From Verrucomicrobiota bacterium (GTDB taxonomy: Bacteria; Verrucomicrobiota; Verrucomicrobiia; Chthoniobacterales; UBA10450), in the NCBI GenBank assembly GCA_003219945.1, contig QHQV01000364.1:1-5336 (forward strand): a stretch of 5,336 nt of DNA, in the 5' to 3' direction. Position numbers and translations under genes: made by a program. A model generated the notes under the pieces. That model was not told where the DNA came from, did not search any database, and worked only from the letters and a program-made list of their open reading frames with translations. This document shows, in pieces, positions 1 through 5,336 of this stretch; positions within the stretch are counted from its first letter, which is position 1; each line of letters begins with the position of its first letter.

Positions 1-105
1 CAGACGCGTGACTACACGTTTGTCACCCATGCCTTCTCAAAGGAACAAAGCAAAAAGATCTCGACATTCCATGGGCTCCCCAATCACAATCGGCGCGCCG
101 CTTGC

Positions 106-114
106 AAGGGAGGA
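106..114 (+). promoter_or_regulatory. Strong Shine-Dalgarno site for the first kelch gene
   Basis: The stretch AAGGGAGGA lies directly upstream of the ATG at 119, with five bases between the GGAGG core and the start codon. This is a near-ideal ribosome binding site. It decides the start in favour of ATG 119 over the in-frame GTG at 8. Bases 1-118 otherwise show no convincing -35/-10 promoter pair; the promoter may lie further left. It is the only strong ribosome binding site in the window, which fits this being the first gene of a co-transcribed group. Confidence 0.75.
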
Positions 115-118
115 TTCT

Positions 119-718
119 ATGAAAAAGCAGCTTAATCCAAATCTTAAAGCGCAGGTTCTTCGAAGTGCGATTTTCCTGCTTCTGCTCCTCGCCGTCGGTG
201 TCATCATCGCATTTGCGTTGGGACAACGGCTAACCGCTGCGTCCTCCCTGAAACAGAACCCAGCGGGGATCCCTTGCACGGCTGGCTGGTCAGCCGGTCC
301 GGATATGCCAAGTACTGGCGTCCGCATGGTTGGCGTCTTCTTCTATCCAAATTTCTATGTCATCGGCGGCCGCAGCATGGATGGAGTGGACACCGATTTC
401 ACCCACCCGTTTGAATATGATCCCGAGTCTAACACCTGGACAATCAAATCCGCCATTTATCCCGACGATCAAGTGAGCAATATGGCTTGCGGCATACTCA
501 GCGATTCGGGAACCCCTTACATCTACTGCGTAGGCGGCTCCGCGGGCGGGCAGACCACAGCTACTGATCGGGTGTTCCGCTACAATCCTGTTGCGGATGT
601 GATCGAAACCATTCCTTCCCCATGGCCGGGTGATGCTGATGGGATAACTCTGCCCGGCGGCTTCGCGGTTTATAACAACAAGCTCTATATCCTGGGCGGT
701 TCCGGACCAATACTGTAA
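119..718 (+). CDS. Six-bladed kelch propeller protein, N-terminal part (frameshifted)
   Basis: This is the first half of an exported kelch-repeat beta-propeller protein, 199 residues before a premature TAA. After a Lys-containing head, residues 17-34 form a hydrophobic segment (run of Leu, then Val/Ile/Ala), a signal peptide or membrane anchor that places the rest outside the cytoplasm. The propeller begins near W57 (WSAGPDMP). Three kelch Gly-Gly turns follow at G83-G84 (VIGG), G139-G140 (CVGG) and G193-G194 (LYILGG), each followed or preceded by the usual YDP/YNP...W strand pattern, for example FEYDPESNTW. The frame is lost just after the third Gly-Gly, and blade four continues in the next frame from 718. 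The repaired protein would be 442 residues long. Kelch propellers commonly bind glycans or proteins, or carry oxidase or epimerase activity; nothing here identifies a substrate. Confidence in the fold is high and in function low. Whether the gene is dead or the base is a sequencing error cannot be told from this window. Confidence 0.85.
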   Translation: MKKQLNPNLKAQVLRSAIFLLLLLAVGVIIAFALGQRLTAASSLKQNPAGIPCTAGWSAGPDMPSTGVRMVGVFFYPNFYVIGGRSMDGVDTDFTHPFEYDPESNTWTIKSAIYPDDQVSNMACGILSDSGTPYIYCVGGSAGGQTTATDRVFRYNPVADVIETIPSPWPGDADGITLPGGFAVYNNKLYILGGSGPIL

Positions 719-720
719 TG
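695..720 (+). other. One-base frameshift joining the two kelch fragments
   Basis: The upstream frame reads LYILGG and then SGPIL-stop. The other frame, read back from the ATG at 718, gives F-R-T-N-T-V-M-T-G-A-I-W-E-F starting at 700. A Phe after ILGG and an IWEFTP strand are what a kelch blade should show here. Adding one T to the TT at 700-701 (GGT TCC becoming GGT TTC C) gives a single uninterrupted frame from 119 to the TAG at 1444-1446, 442 codons plus stop. No classical slippery heptamer is seen, so a mutation or base-calling error is more likely than programmed frameshifting. Confidence 0.85.
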
Positions 721-1446
721 ACCGGCGCGATTTGGGAGTTTACTCCTGGAACTAACACGTGGTTGCTGAAGAACGCCGTGCTGCCCGTCTCACGCGGATA
801 TATACCAACCCTCGCAGTCTATGACTTCAAGGTCGGAACCTACCTCATCTATACTGGCGGTGGCAGCGACTGGAATGGCACCACGCTCGTGGATACCAAC
901 GATTCGTTTAAATATGACCCGATAGCTGATTCCATTGGTACCATCGCAAGCATCCCACGAGCCACAGCCGAGACCCGAGCGGTCCCGTGGGCATTTCCAA
1001 AGTTGCCTCAAGAGATGCTTGTCATGGGCGGGGGGAGAACTCCACCTAACCCGTCGGACGAAGTAAACGTCTATTTTCCGTTCACGAACGGTTGGGGCAC
1101 GTACGATCACTTCATCACCGCGCGGCGCAATTTCGCAACTGACAGCAACGGCGGCTGCGACGGGTTCTTCGGATATGGTCACATCTGGCTGGCAGGCGGC
1201 TATGGCAGCGACGGCATGCCGCTTAGTTCGATGGAGATCTACTGTAATCCATGCGCGCCGCCCACGCCAACTGCAACAGCAACGACGCCACCTCCAAGTC
1301 CGACGGCGACGGCAACAGTCACGCCACCGCAGCCATCACCGTCTCCGACAATAATCGATACGCCAACCCCCACGCCTACCTCGACGCCGATGCCGCGCGT
1401 TACTCCCACACCGCGGCCTCGGCCTTCGCCAGCACCGCGCCCCTAG
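718..1446 (+). CDS. Six-bladed kelch propeller protein, C-terminal part with Pro/Thr tail
   Basis: This is the second half of the frameshifted kelch gene, 242 residues in a different frame. Its ATG overlaps the premature TAA (TAATG), but there is no good ribosome binding site and no export signal. It is probably not an independent gene, although stop-start coupling could allow some translation. It supplies the IWEFTPGTNTW strand of the broken blade and three more Gly-Gly turns at residues 47 (YTGGG), 104 (VMGGG) and 160 (LAGGY). Together with the first part this makes six blades, a complete propeller. A closing strand (SSMEIY) and two cysteines (CNPC) precede a Pro/Thr/Ala-rich tail that starts near residue 181 and ends in TPRPRPSPAPRP. 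The next gene starts nine bases after the TAG. The product alone would be an incomplete propeller and probably unstable or retained in the cytoplasm. Confidence 0.8.
   Translation: MTGAIWEFTPGTNTWLLKNAVLPVSRGYIPTLAVYDFKVGTYLIYTGGGSDWNGTTLVDTNDSFKYDPIADSIGTIASIPRATAETRAVPWAFPKLPQEMLVMGGGRTPPNPSDEVNVYFPFTNGWGTYDHFITARRNFATDSNGGCDGFFGYGHIWLAGGYGSDGMPLSSMEIYCNPCAPPTPTATATTPPPSPTATATVTPPQPSPSPTIIDTPTPTPTSTPMPRVTPTPRPRPSPAPRP
1258..1443 (+). repeat. Low-complexity Pro/Thr tail ending in an Arg-Pro motif (first copy)
   Basis: These 62 codons form the C-terminus of the kelch protein, mostly alternating Pro with Thr, Ala or Ser, built on degenerate ACN-CCN hexamers. The last 12 residues switch to alternating Pro with Arg (TPRPRPSPAPRP) right before the stop. 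Such tails usually act as extended, often glycosylated spacers through the envelope. The Arg-Pro terminus recurs in the next gene with different codons, which points to selection on the protein. Confidence 0.8.
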
Positions 1447-1455
1447 GGTTTGTTG

Positions 1456-2961
1456 ATGAAAAAGAAAGGCACTACTCAATCTGCTCGGTTCAATCTACGC
1501 GTTTGGATTTGCTCGGCTCTTATCTGCCTACTCGGCATAAGCGTTCACGCAAACATCATCACGGTCACAAACACAAACGACAGTGGCCCTGGTTCACTTC
1601 GCCAGGCGCTGACGGATGCGAATGACGGCGATACGATCGAGTTCGCAGTGACTGGCACGATTGGGCTGACGAGCGGCGAACTGCTGGTGGATAAGAGCAT
1701 CACGGTCTCAGGACCAGGCGCTGAGAACCTTGCTGTTAACGGCAATAACCAAAGCCGTGTCTTCCACATCGCTTCTGGCCAAACCGTGACCATTTCCGGC
1801 ATGACTATCACCAACGGCCACGTTAGCGATAGCGGCGGAGGTATCTACAATGACCACGCAGTGCTGATACTCAACGATTGCACCATCGGTGACAACTCAG
1901 CGATCGGCAACCTCGGTGGTGGTATCCACAATGACGGAAACAACATTGGTCATGCCACGCTACAGATAAACAACTCTTTAATTACTAAGAACACCGGCGG
2001 CATTTACAACGACGCGTTGCGGGCCGGCACTGCAACGTTAGTAATCACCTACAGCACTCTGTCGAACAATAACAATGGCGAGGCTATTAACAACGACGGG
2101 TGGTCTTGCACATTTTGCGGAAACGGCACGACGAGCGTTCAAGTAATCAATAGTTCCATTACGGGCAATCCAGGCGGTGCGATCTACAGCGACACTGGAC
2201 GGGAAAATTGCGGGGGTTCTTGCCCCGTCACAGTGTCAATCACTAACAGCACTATCAGCGGAAATGGCGGTGGAGTGCACAACTCGACTCTGTCAGAGAC
2301 AGTGGTCAGTAATAGTACGATCAGCGACAACGGTTCCGGCATTTACAACGATAACGGTGCACTTGGAGCGAGCGTCTTCAATACCGCCATGAGCAATAAT
2401 GGCGTGGAGATCCAGAACTTCAACGCTCCAGTCATCGTGGCCATGTCAGACACGATCTTCAACGTCAGCCCCGCAGGACATAGTATTCTCAATGATTTCG
2501 GCACCGTCACCTCTTACGGCTACAACGTTAGCAGCGACGACGGTGGCGGCTATTTGAATGGCACCGACAATCAAATCAACACTCATCCGATGCTTGGCCC
2601 TCTTCAAAACAATGGAGGACCCACTTTCACTCATGAGCTGCTGAAAGGCAGTCCTGCGATTGATACAGGCGATCCCAATTTCACTCCACCGCCATATTAC
2701 GATCAACGCGGGCCCGATTTTTTGCGCGTCCGCAATGGTCGCATCGACGTCGGCTCGTTTGAAGTCCAGGCAGGTACGACACCAACGCCAACGCCAACTT
2801 CCACAGCGACACCTACACCGACTCCAACACCGACGGCAACCGCAACTCCTACTGCTAGTCTGTCGCCAACTCCAACACCAACATGTACAGCAAGACCTTC
2901 ACCGACCCCGAGACCGCAACTAACACCTAGGCCGCGTCCTACGCCGCCACCACGCCCCTAA
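1456..2961 (+). CDS. Secreted right-handed beta-helix protein with choice-of-anchor Q region
   Basis: This 501-residue protein is exported. It has a Lys-rich head (MKKKGTTQSARFNLRV), a hydrophobic core at about 16-30 and a probable signal peptidase site after VHA32. Residues 34-55 (TVTNTNDSGPGSLRQAL) match the segment that often opens bacterial parallel beta-helix proteins of the CSLREA-like type. Coils follow from about 60 to 380, with repeated N-S-T-I-S-x-N-G-G-G-I-Y-N units near residues 140, 173, 232, 264 and 286, as in pectate-lyase-like and Pmp-type solenoids. Residues 386-438 carry the choice-of-anchor Q pattern: NGGPTFTH, GSPAIDTG, DQRG, and a closing DVGSFE. The tail from 439 is Pro/Thr rich and ends TPRPRPTPPPRP. 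ATG 1456 is preferred over the in-frame TTG at 1450 because its head resembles that of the next gene. A weak AGGG at 1445-1448 overlaps the previous stop. No lyase active site could be assigned, so an adhesin or structural surface role is as likely as an enzyme. Confidence 0.88.
   Translation: MKKKGTTQSARFNLRVWICSALICLLGISVHANIITVTNTNDSGPGSLRQALTDANDGDTIEFAVTGTIGLTSGELLVDKSITVSGPGAENLAVNGNNQSRVFHIASGQTVTISGMTITNGHVSDSGGGIYNDHAVLILNDCTIGDNSAIGNLGGGIHNDGNNIGHATLQINNSLITKNTGGIYNDALRAGTATLVITYSTLSNNNNGEAINNDGWSCTFCGNGTTSVQVINSSITGNPGGAIYSDTGRENCGGSCPVTVSITNSTISGNGGGVHNSTLSETVVSNSTISDNGSGIYNDNGALGASVFNTAMSNNGVEIQNFNAPVIVAMSDTIFNVSPAGHSILNDFGTVTSYGYNVSSDDGGGYLNGTDNQINTHPMLGPLQNNGGPTFTHELLKGSPAIDTGDPNFTPPPYYDQRGPDFLRVRNGRIDVGSFEVQAGTTPTPTPTSTATPTPTPTPTATATPTASLSPTPTPTCTARPSPTPRPQLTPRPRPTPPPRP
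2770..2958 (+). repeat. Low-complexity Pro/Thr tail ending in an Arg-Pro motif (second copy)
   Basis: These 63 codons form the C-terminus of the beta-helix protein, directly after the choice-of-anchor Q region. The composition and length match the tail of the upstream kelch gene: Thr-Pro alternation, then an Arg-Pro finish (TPRPRPTPPPRP) and stop. It carries a single cysteine (C477, in PTCTARP). Codon choice differs from the first copy except in the last two codons (CGC CCC), so the likeness is mostly at the protein level. Confidence 0.8.
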
Positions 2962-2968
2962 ACTGTTT

Positions 2969-5336
2969 ATGAAAAACAAACTCACTAATCAATCCGCACC
3001 TGCCCGCCAGCCTGCTCACGAAAGCTTTCGGAGTAGCCTCGGCGAAGGTGGATTCTTTCGTCCCCGTGTATTACTAAGTCTGCTTGTCTGCTTGGCGGCG
3101 GGATGTTTCGTCGCAAGTGACGGACTGCTGGCTTTCTTCCGTACTGATGCGCCTTCGAACCACCCCGAAAGAACAATTACATTCGCAGAACGCGTAGCTT
3201 ATCAGCGGGCAATCGAAGAAGTTTACTGGCGTCATCGCATCTGGCCGAAAGAACGCCCCGACCCGAAGCCATCTCTCGACGCTGTGATGTCTCAGGCGCA
3301 GCTCGAAAGCAAAGTCCAAGATTATCTGCGCAAATCGCAAGCGCTAGAGGATTACTCGCAACAGCCGATTACTCCCGGGCAGTTACAGGCTGAGATGGGT
3401 CGAATGGTAAAGAATACAAAGCAGCCGGAGGTCTTGCGCGAACTCTTTGAAGCGCTGGGGAACGATCCTTTTGTGATCGCGGAGTGTTTAGCGAGGCCAA
3501 CGTTAGCTGAAGGATTATTGAGAGAGATTAATACGAACAAGCGACAAGTTCACAGACTAGCGCAAGGCAGCTCGCAGGAATTGCATGGGCGTAAGGAGCC
3601 GCTCGAGTCCGGGCGAGCTACATCACAAAAGCAGATGACAAAGCCGGTTGCAGCGGCAGGTAGCTACAGGCTCCCAGACATCACCTCGAATAGTGGTGGA
3701 AGATACAATCCCCAGACCGACAGCTGGCTGCCCACAAACGGTGCGCTCACCAGGCGAGCCAGTCACACCGCAATTTGGACTGGCAGCGAAATGATCGTCT
3801 GGGGCGGATACGATGGGACGAGCTATACGAATACTGGCGCGAGATACAACCCCGCCACGGACGGTTGGACAATGACGAGTACGATGGACGCACCGTCGGC
3901 ACGACGCCAGCACACAGCGGTTTGGACAGGTACTGAAATGATCATCTGGGGTGGGACTAATGACAGCACCGGCGGAAGATACAATCCGGCAGTGGATATG
4001 TGGACAGCCACTAGTACGACTAAGGCACCATCTGCTCGAACTGGCCACACGGCGGTGTGGACTGGCAATGAAATGATTGTCTGGGGCGGAGGCACCTACC
4101 CCAGCTATAATGATACTGGCGGCAGATATCATCCTGGCACAGACACCTGGACAGCCACCAGCCAGACGAATGTACCTGCTGCCCGAACCCTTCATACTGC
4201 AGTATGGACCGGCAGTGAAATGATGGTCTGGGGCGGGTACGGCGCTAGTGGCTCCTTAAACACGGGCGGGAGATACGATCCAGCGGCGAACAGTTGGACG
4301 GCTACGAGCACTACCAACGCACCTACCGGACGGTCCGGTCACACGGCAATATGGACGGGCAGTGAAATGATCGTCTGGGGTTCAGGGAACACCGGCGGCA
4401 AATACAATCCGGCCACTGATACTTGGACAGCCACCAGCACCGCCAACGCGCCAAGTTCCAGATCAAACCACACGGCAGTCTGGACTGGTAGCCAGATGAT
4501 CGTCTGGGGCGGAAGCATCTTTTCTTATCCGTATTACGCGAATACCGGTGGGAGATACAATCCCGAGACCGACACTTGGATGGCCACCAGCACCAGCGAC
4601 GGGCCGAGCGCGCGAGCTGCACACACCGCAGTGTGGTCCGGGAAGGAAATGATCGTCTGGGGCGGATTCTTTTTCGATATTTCTGCGGGGACTTATACCT
4701 ACTTCGATAACGGCGCTAGATACGATCCTGAAGCCGACAACTGGGTAGCTACCGGCGGTGCTAGCCGGACAAATCACAAGGCGGTCTGGACTGGCAGCGA
4801 AATGATCGTCTGGGGCGGTACTAATGACAGCACCGGCGGGAGATACAATCCCACCACAGATAGCTGGGCGGGCACTAGCATCATCAACGCGCCCTCCGCT
4901 CGATACTATCACACGGCAGTGTGGACTGGTACCGAAATGATCATCTGGGGAGGTTATCCCTTCGGCTCGGGGTTTCCTCTGAACACTGGCGGCAGATACA
5001 ATCCAGCCAGCGATAGTTGGGTAGCTACTAGCGCGACTAACGCGCCTGAGGGTCGAGCGTCGCACACAGCAGTTTGGAGTGGCAGTGAAATGATCGTCTG
5101 GGGCGGCGAAACCTTCATGCATTTCGTGAACACCGGCGGTAGATACAACCCCAATACAGATAGTTGGACGCCTACGAGTACGGCCAACGCCGCCGGTGGT
5201 CGAGTGCGCCACACAGCTGTGTGGACCGGTACTCAGATGATCGTCTGGGGAGGAGCGCTTGATGGATTTGATATCACCGATACGGGAGGTCGATATGATC
5301 CGAGCACAGACAGTTGGATGGCGACCAATATGTTAA
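2969..5336 (+). CDS. Large kelch-repeat surface protein, 3' end outside window
   Basis: The frame from ATG 2969 stays open for 789 codons to the window edge, so the C-terminus is missing. The head MKNKLTNQSA resembles that of the beta-helix gene. A hydrophobic export segment spans about 34-50 and includes LAAGC46, a weak lipobox-like site. Residues 70-190 form a charged, probably helical domain with the motifs FAERVAYQRAIEEVYWRHRIWP (72-93) and NDPFVIAECLARP (165-177). It weakly recalls the N-terminal domain of SurA-type chaperones and I cannot name it firmly. A polar linker (about 195-240) leads to 12 kelch-type units, each reading GGRYNP-x-TDSW ... HTAVWTGSEMIVWGG, with GG at 243, 290, 335, 384, 433, 476, 527, 582, 623, 674, 723 and 773. 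Twelve blades would make two six-bladed propellers. No Shine-Dalgarno is visible; the start lies seven bases after the previous stop, so coupled translation is likely. A tail like those of its neighbours may follow beyond the edge. Ligand and activity are unknown. Confidence 0.9.
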   Translation, partial: MKNKLTNQSAPARQPAHESFRSSLGEGGFFRPRVLLSLLVCLAAGCFVASDGLLAFFRTDAPSNHPERTITFAERVAYQRAIEEVYWRHRIWPKERPDPKPSLDAVMSQAQLESKVQDYLRKSQALEDYSQQPITPGQLQAEMGRMVKNTKQPEVLRELFEALGNDPFVIAECLARPTLAEGLLREINTNKRQVHRLAQGSSQELHGRKEPLESGRATSQKQMTKPVAAAGSYRLPDITSNSGGRYNPQTDSWLPTNGALTRRASHTAIWTGSEMIVWGGYDGTSYTNTGARYNPATDGWTMTSTMDAPSARRQHTAVWTGTEMIIWGGTNDSTGGRYNPAVDMWTATSTTKAPSARTGHTAVWTGNEMIVWGGGTYPSYNDTGGRYHPGTDTWTATSQTNVPAARTLHTAVWTGSEMMVWGGYGASGSLNTGGRYDPAANSWTATSTTNAPTGRSGHTAIWTGSEMIVWGSGNTGGKYNPATDTWTATSTANAPSSRSNHTAVWTGSQMIVWGGSIFSYPYYANTGGRYNPETDTWMATSTSDGPSARAAHTAVWSGKEMIVWGGFFFDISAGTYTYFDNGARYDPEADNWVATGGASRTNHKAVWTGSEMIVWGGTNDSTGGRYNPTTDSWAGTSIINAPSARYYHTAVWTGTEMIIWGGYPFGSGFPLNTGGRYNPASDSWVATSATNAPEGRASHTAVWSGSEMIVWGGETFMHFVNTGGRYNPNTDSWTPTSTANAAGGRVRHTAVWTGTQMIVWGGALDGFDITDTGGRYDPSTDSWMATNML
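3956..3975 (+). repeat. 20-bp exact repeat, copy 1 (loop TNDST)
   Basis: The sequence actaatgacagcaccggcgg encodes the loop TNDSTGG between kelch units 2 and 3. An identical copy lies exactly 864 bp (288 codons, six units) downstream. The surrounding 41 bases, from TGG at 3947, match the second copy at 38 positions. Confidence 0.85.
4820..4839 (+). repeat. 20-bp exact repeat, copy 2 (loop TNDST)
   Basis: This is the second copy of the TNDSTGG loop, between kelch units 8 and 9. No other loop in the array has this sequence. Both copies follow the only two units that begin GARY instead of GGRY or GGKY, which supports a six-unit internal duplication. Confidence 0.85.

Larger units (their letters stand above)
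3695..5336 (+). repeat. Tandem array of 12 degenerate kelch units (last one cut)
   Basis: Coding tandem repeats begin at 3695, 3836, 3971, 4118, 4265, 4394, 4547, 4712, 4835, 4988, 5135 and 5285, with periods of 123-165 bp (41-55 codons). The conserved parts are GGRYNP, the TDSW strand, TATSTTNAPSAR and HTAVWTGSEMIVWGG. Nearly all length change is in the loop between WGG and the next GGRY. The fifth unit ends WGS with a three-residue loop (GNT). The eighth is short and has HKAVW in place of HTAVW. All length changes are multiples of three bases, as expected of a gene under coding constraint. Confidence 0.92.

Noticed and set aside
91..100. Perfect palindrome CGGCGCGCCG upstream of the first gene as an operator or terminator
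   Set aside because: It is only 10 bases with no loop and no T-run, and GC-rich palindromes of this size arise by chance.
8..118. GTG at 8 as start of the first kelch gene
   Set aside because: The extra 37 residues are Arg/Ser-rich with no export signal, and ATG 119 has a strong AAGGGAGGA site and is followed by a typical Lys-rich head and hydrophobic segment.
695..720. Programmed ribosomal frameshift
   Set aside because: No slippery heptamer or clear downstream hairpin is seen, and the break lies inside a blade where regulated truncation makes little sense. A lost T is simpler.
1450..1455. TTG at 1450 as start of the beta-helix gene
   Set aside because: It adds only two residues; ATG 1456 gives a head like that of the neighbouring gene and a workable spacing from AGGG.
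1251..1625. Overlapping + strand frame across the Pro/Thr tail and the next gene start
   Set aside because: It is an out-of-frame reading of the low-complexity tail and of the beta-helix signal region, with no domain pattern of its own.
3623..5212. Long antisense frames (3623-4195 and 4463-5212)
   Set aside because: They mirror the kelch repeats: the regular codon pattern on the + strand leaves the antisense frames free of stops. They show no start context or export signal and repeat with the same period.
3695..5336. Tandem repeats as a CRISPR array
   Set aside because: Units are 123-165 bp, degenerate, always in multiples of three and translate to kelch blades; there are no short identical repeats with unique spacers.

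Overview
The window is one strand of tightly packed genes for exported, surface-type repeat proteins. There are no RNA genes, transposases, CRISPR arrays or housekeeping genes. All real coding is on the + strand. Three genes are visible: a six-bladed kelch propeller protein broken by a one-base frameshift (119-1446), a right-handed beta-helix protein with a choice-of-anchor Q region (1456-2961), and a long kelch-repeat protein that runs off the right edge (2969-5336, 789 codons read with no stop). Only 9 and 7 bases separate stops from the next starts, so the three are probably co-transcribed.

Every protein starts with a short lysine-rich head and a hydrophobic export segment. The first two end in Pro/Thr-rich tails of about 62 residues that finish in nearly the same Arg-Pro motif (TPRPRP-x-P-x-PRP, then stop). 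The proteins are therefore best read as a set of secreted or envelope-attached propeller and solenoid proteins, perhaps for adhesion or carbohydrate binding. No catalytic residues could be assigned, and the function is unknown.

The host is most likely a soil bacterium of the Verrucomicrobiota (Chthoniobacterales type), with Acidobacteriota as the main alternative. This rests on my memory of similar kelch proteins, NQSA-type heads and PRPRP tails in those groups. No marker gene here proves it.

The points most worth a second look are: (i) the frameshift, which can be placed at a missing T near 700-701 and splits the propeller into three blades on each side; (ii) signs that the 12-unit kelch array of the last gene came from duplication of a six-blade block, with matching odd features exactly 864 bp apart; (iii) the shared C-terminal Arg-Pro tail, a candidate sorting or anchoring signal; and (iv) the near-identical gene junctions, which suggest paralogous cassettes with common ends.
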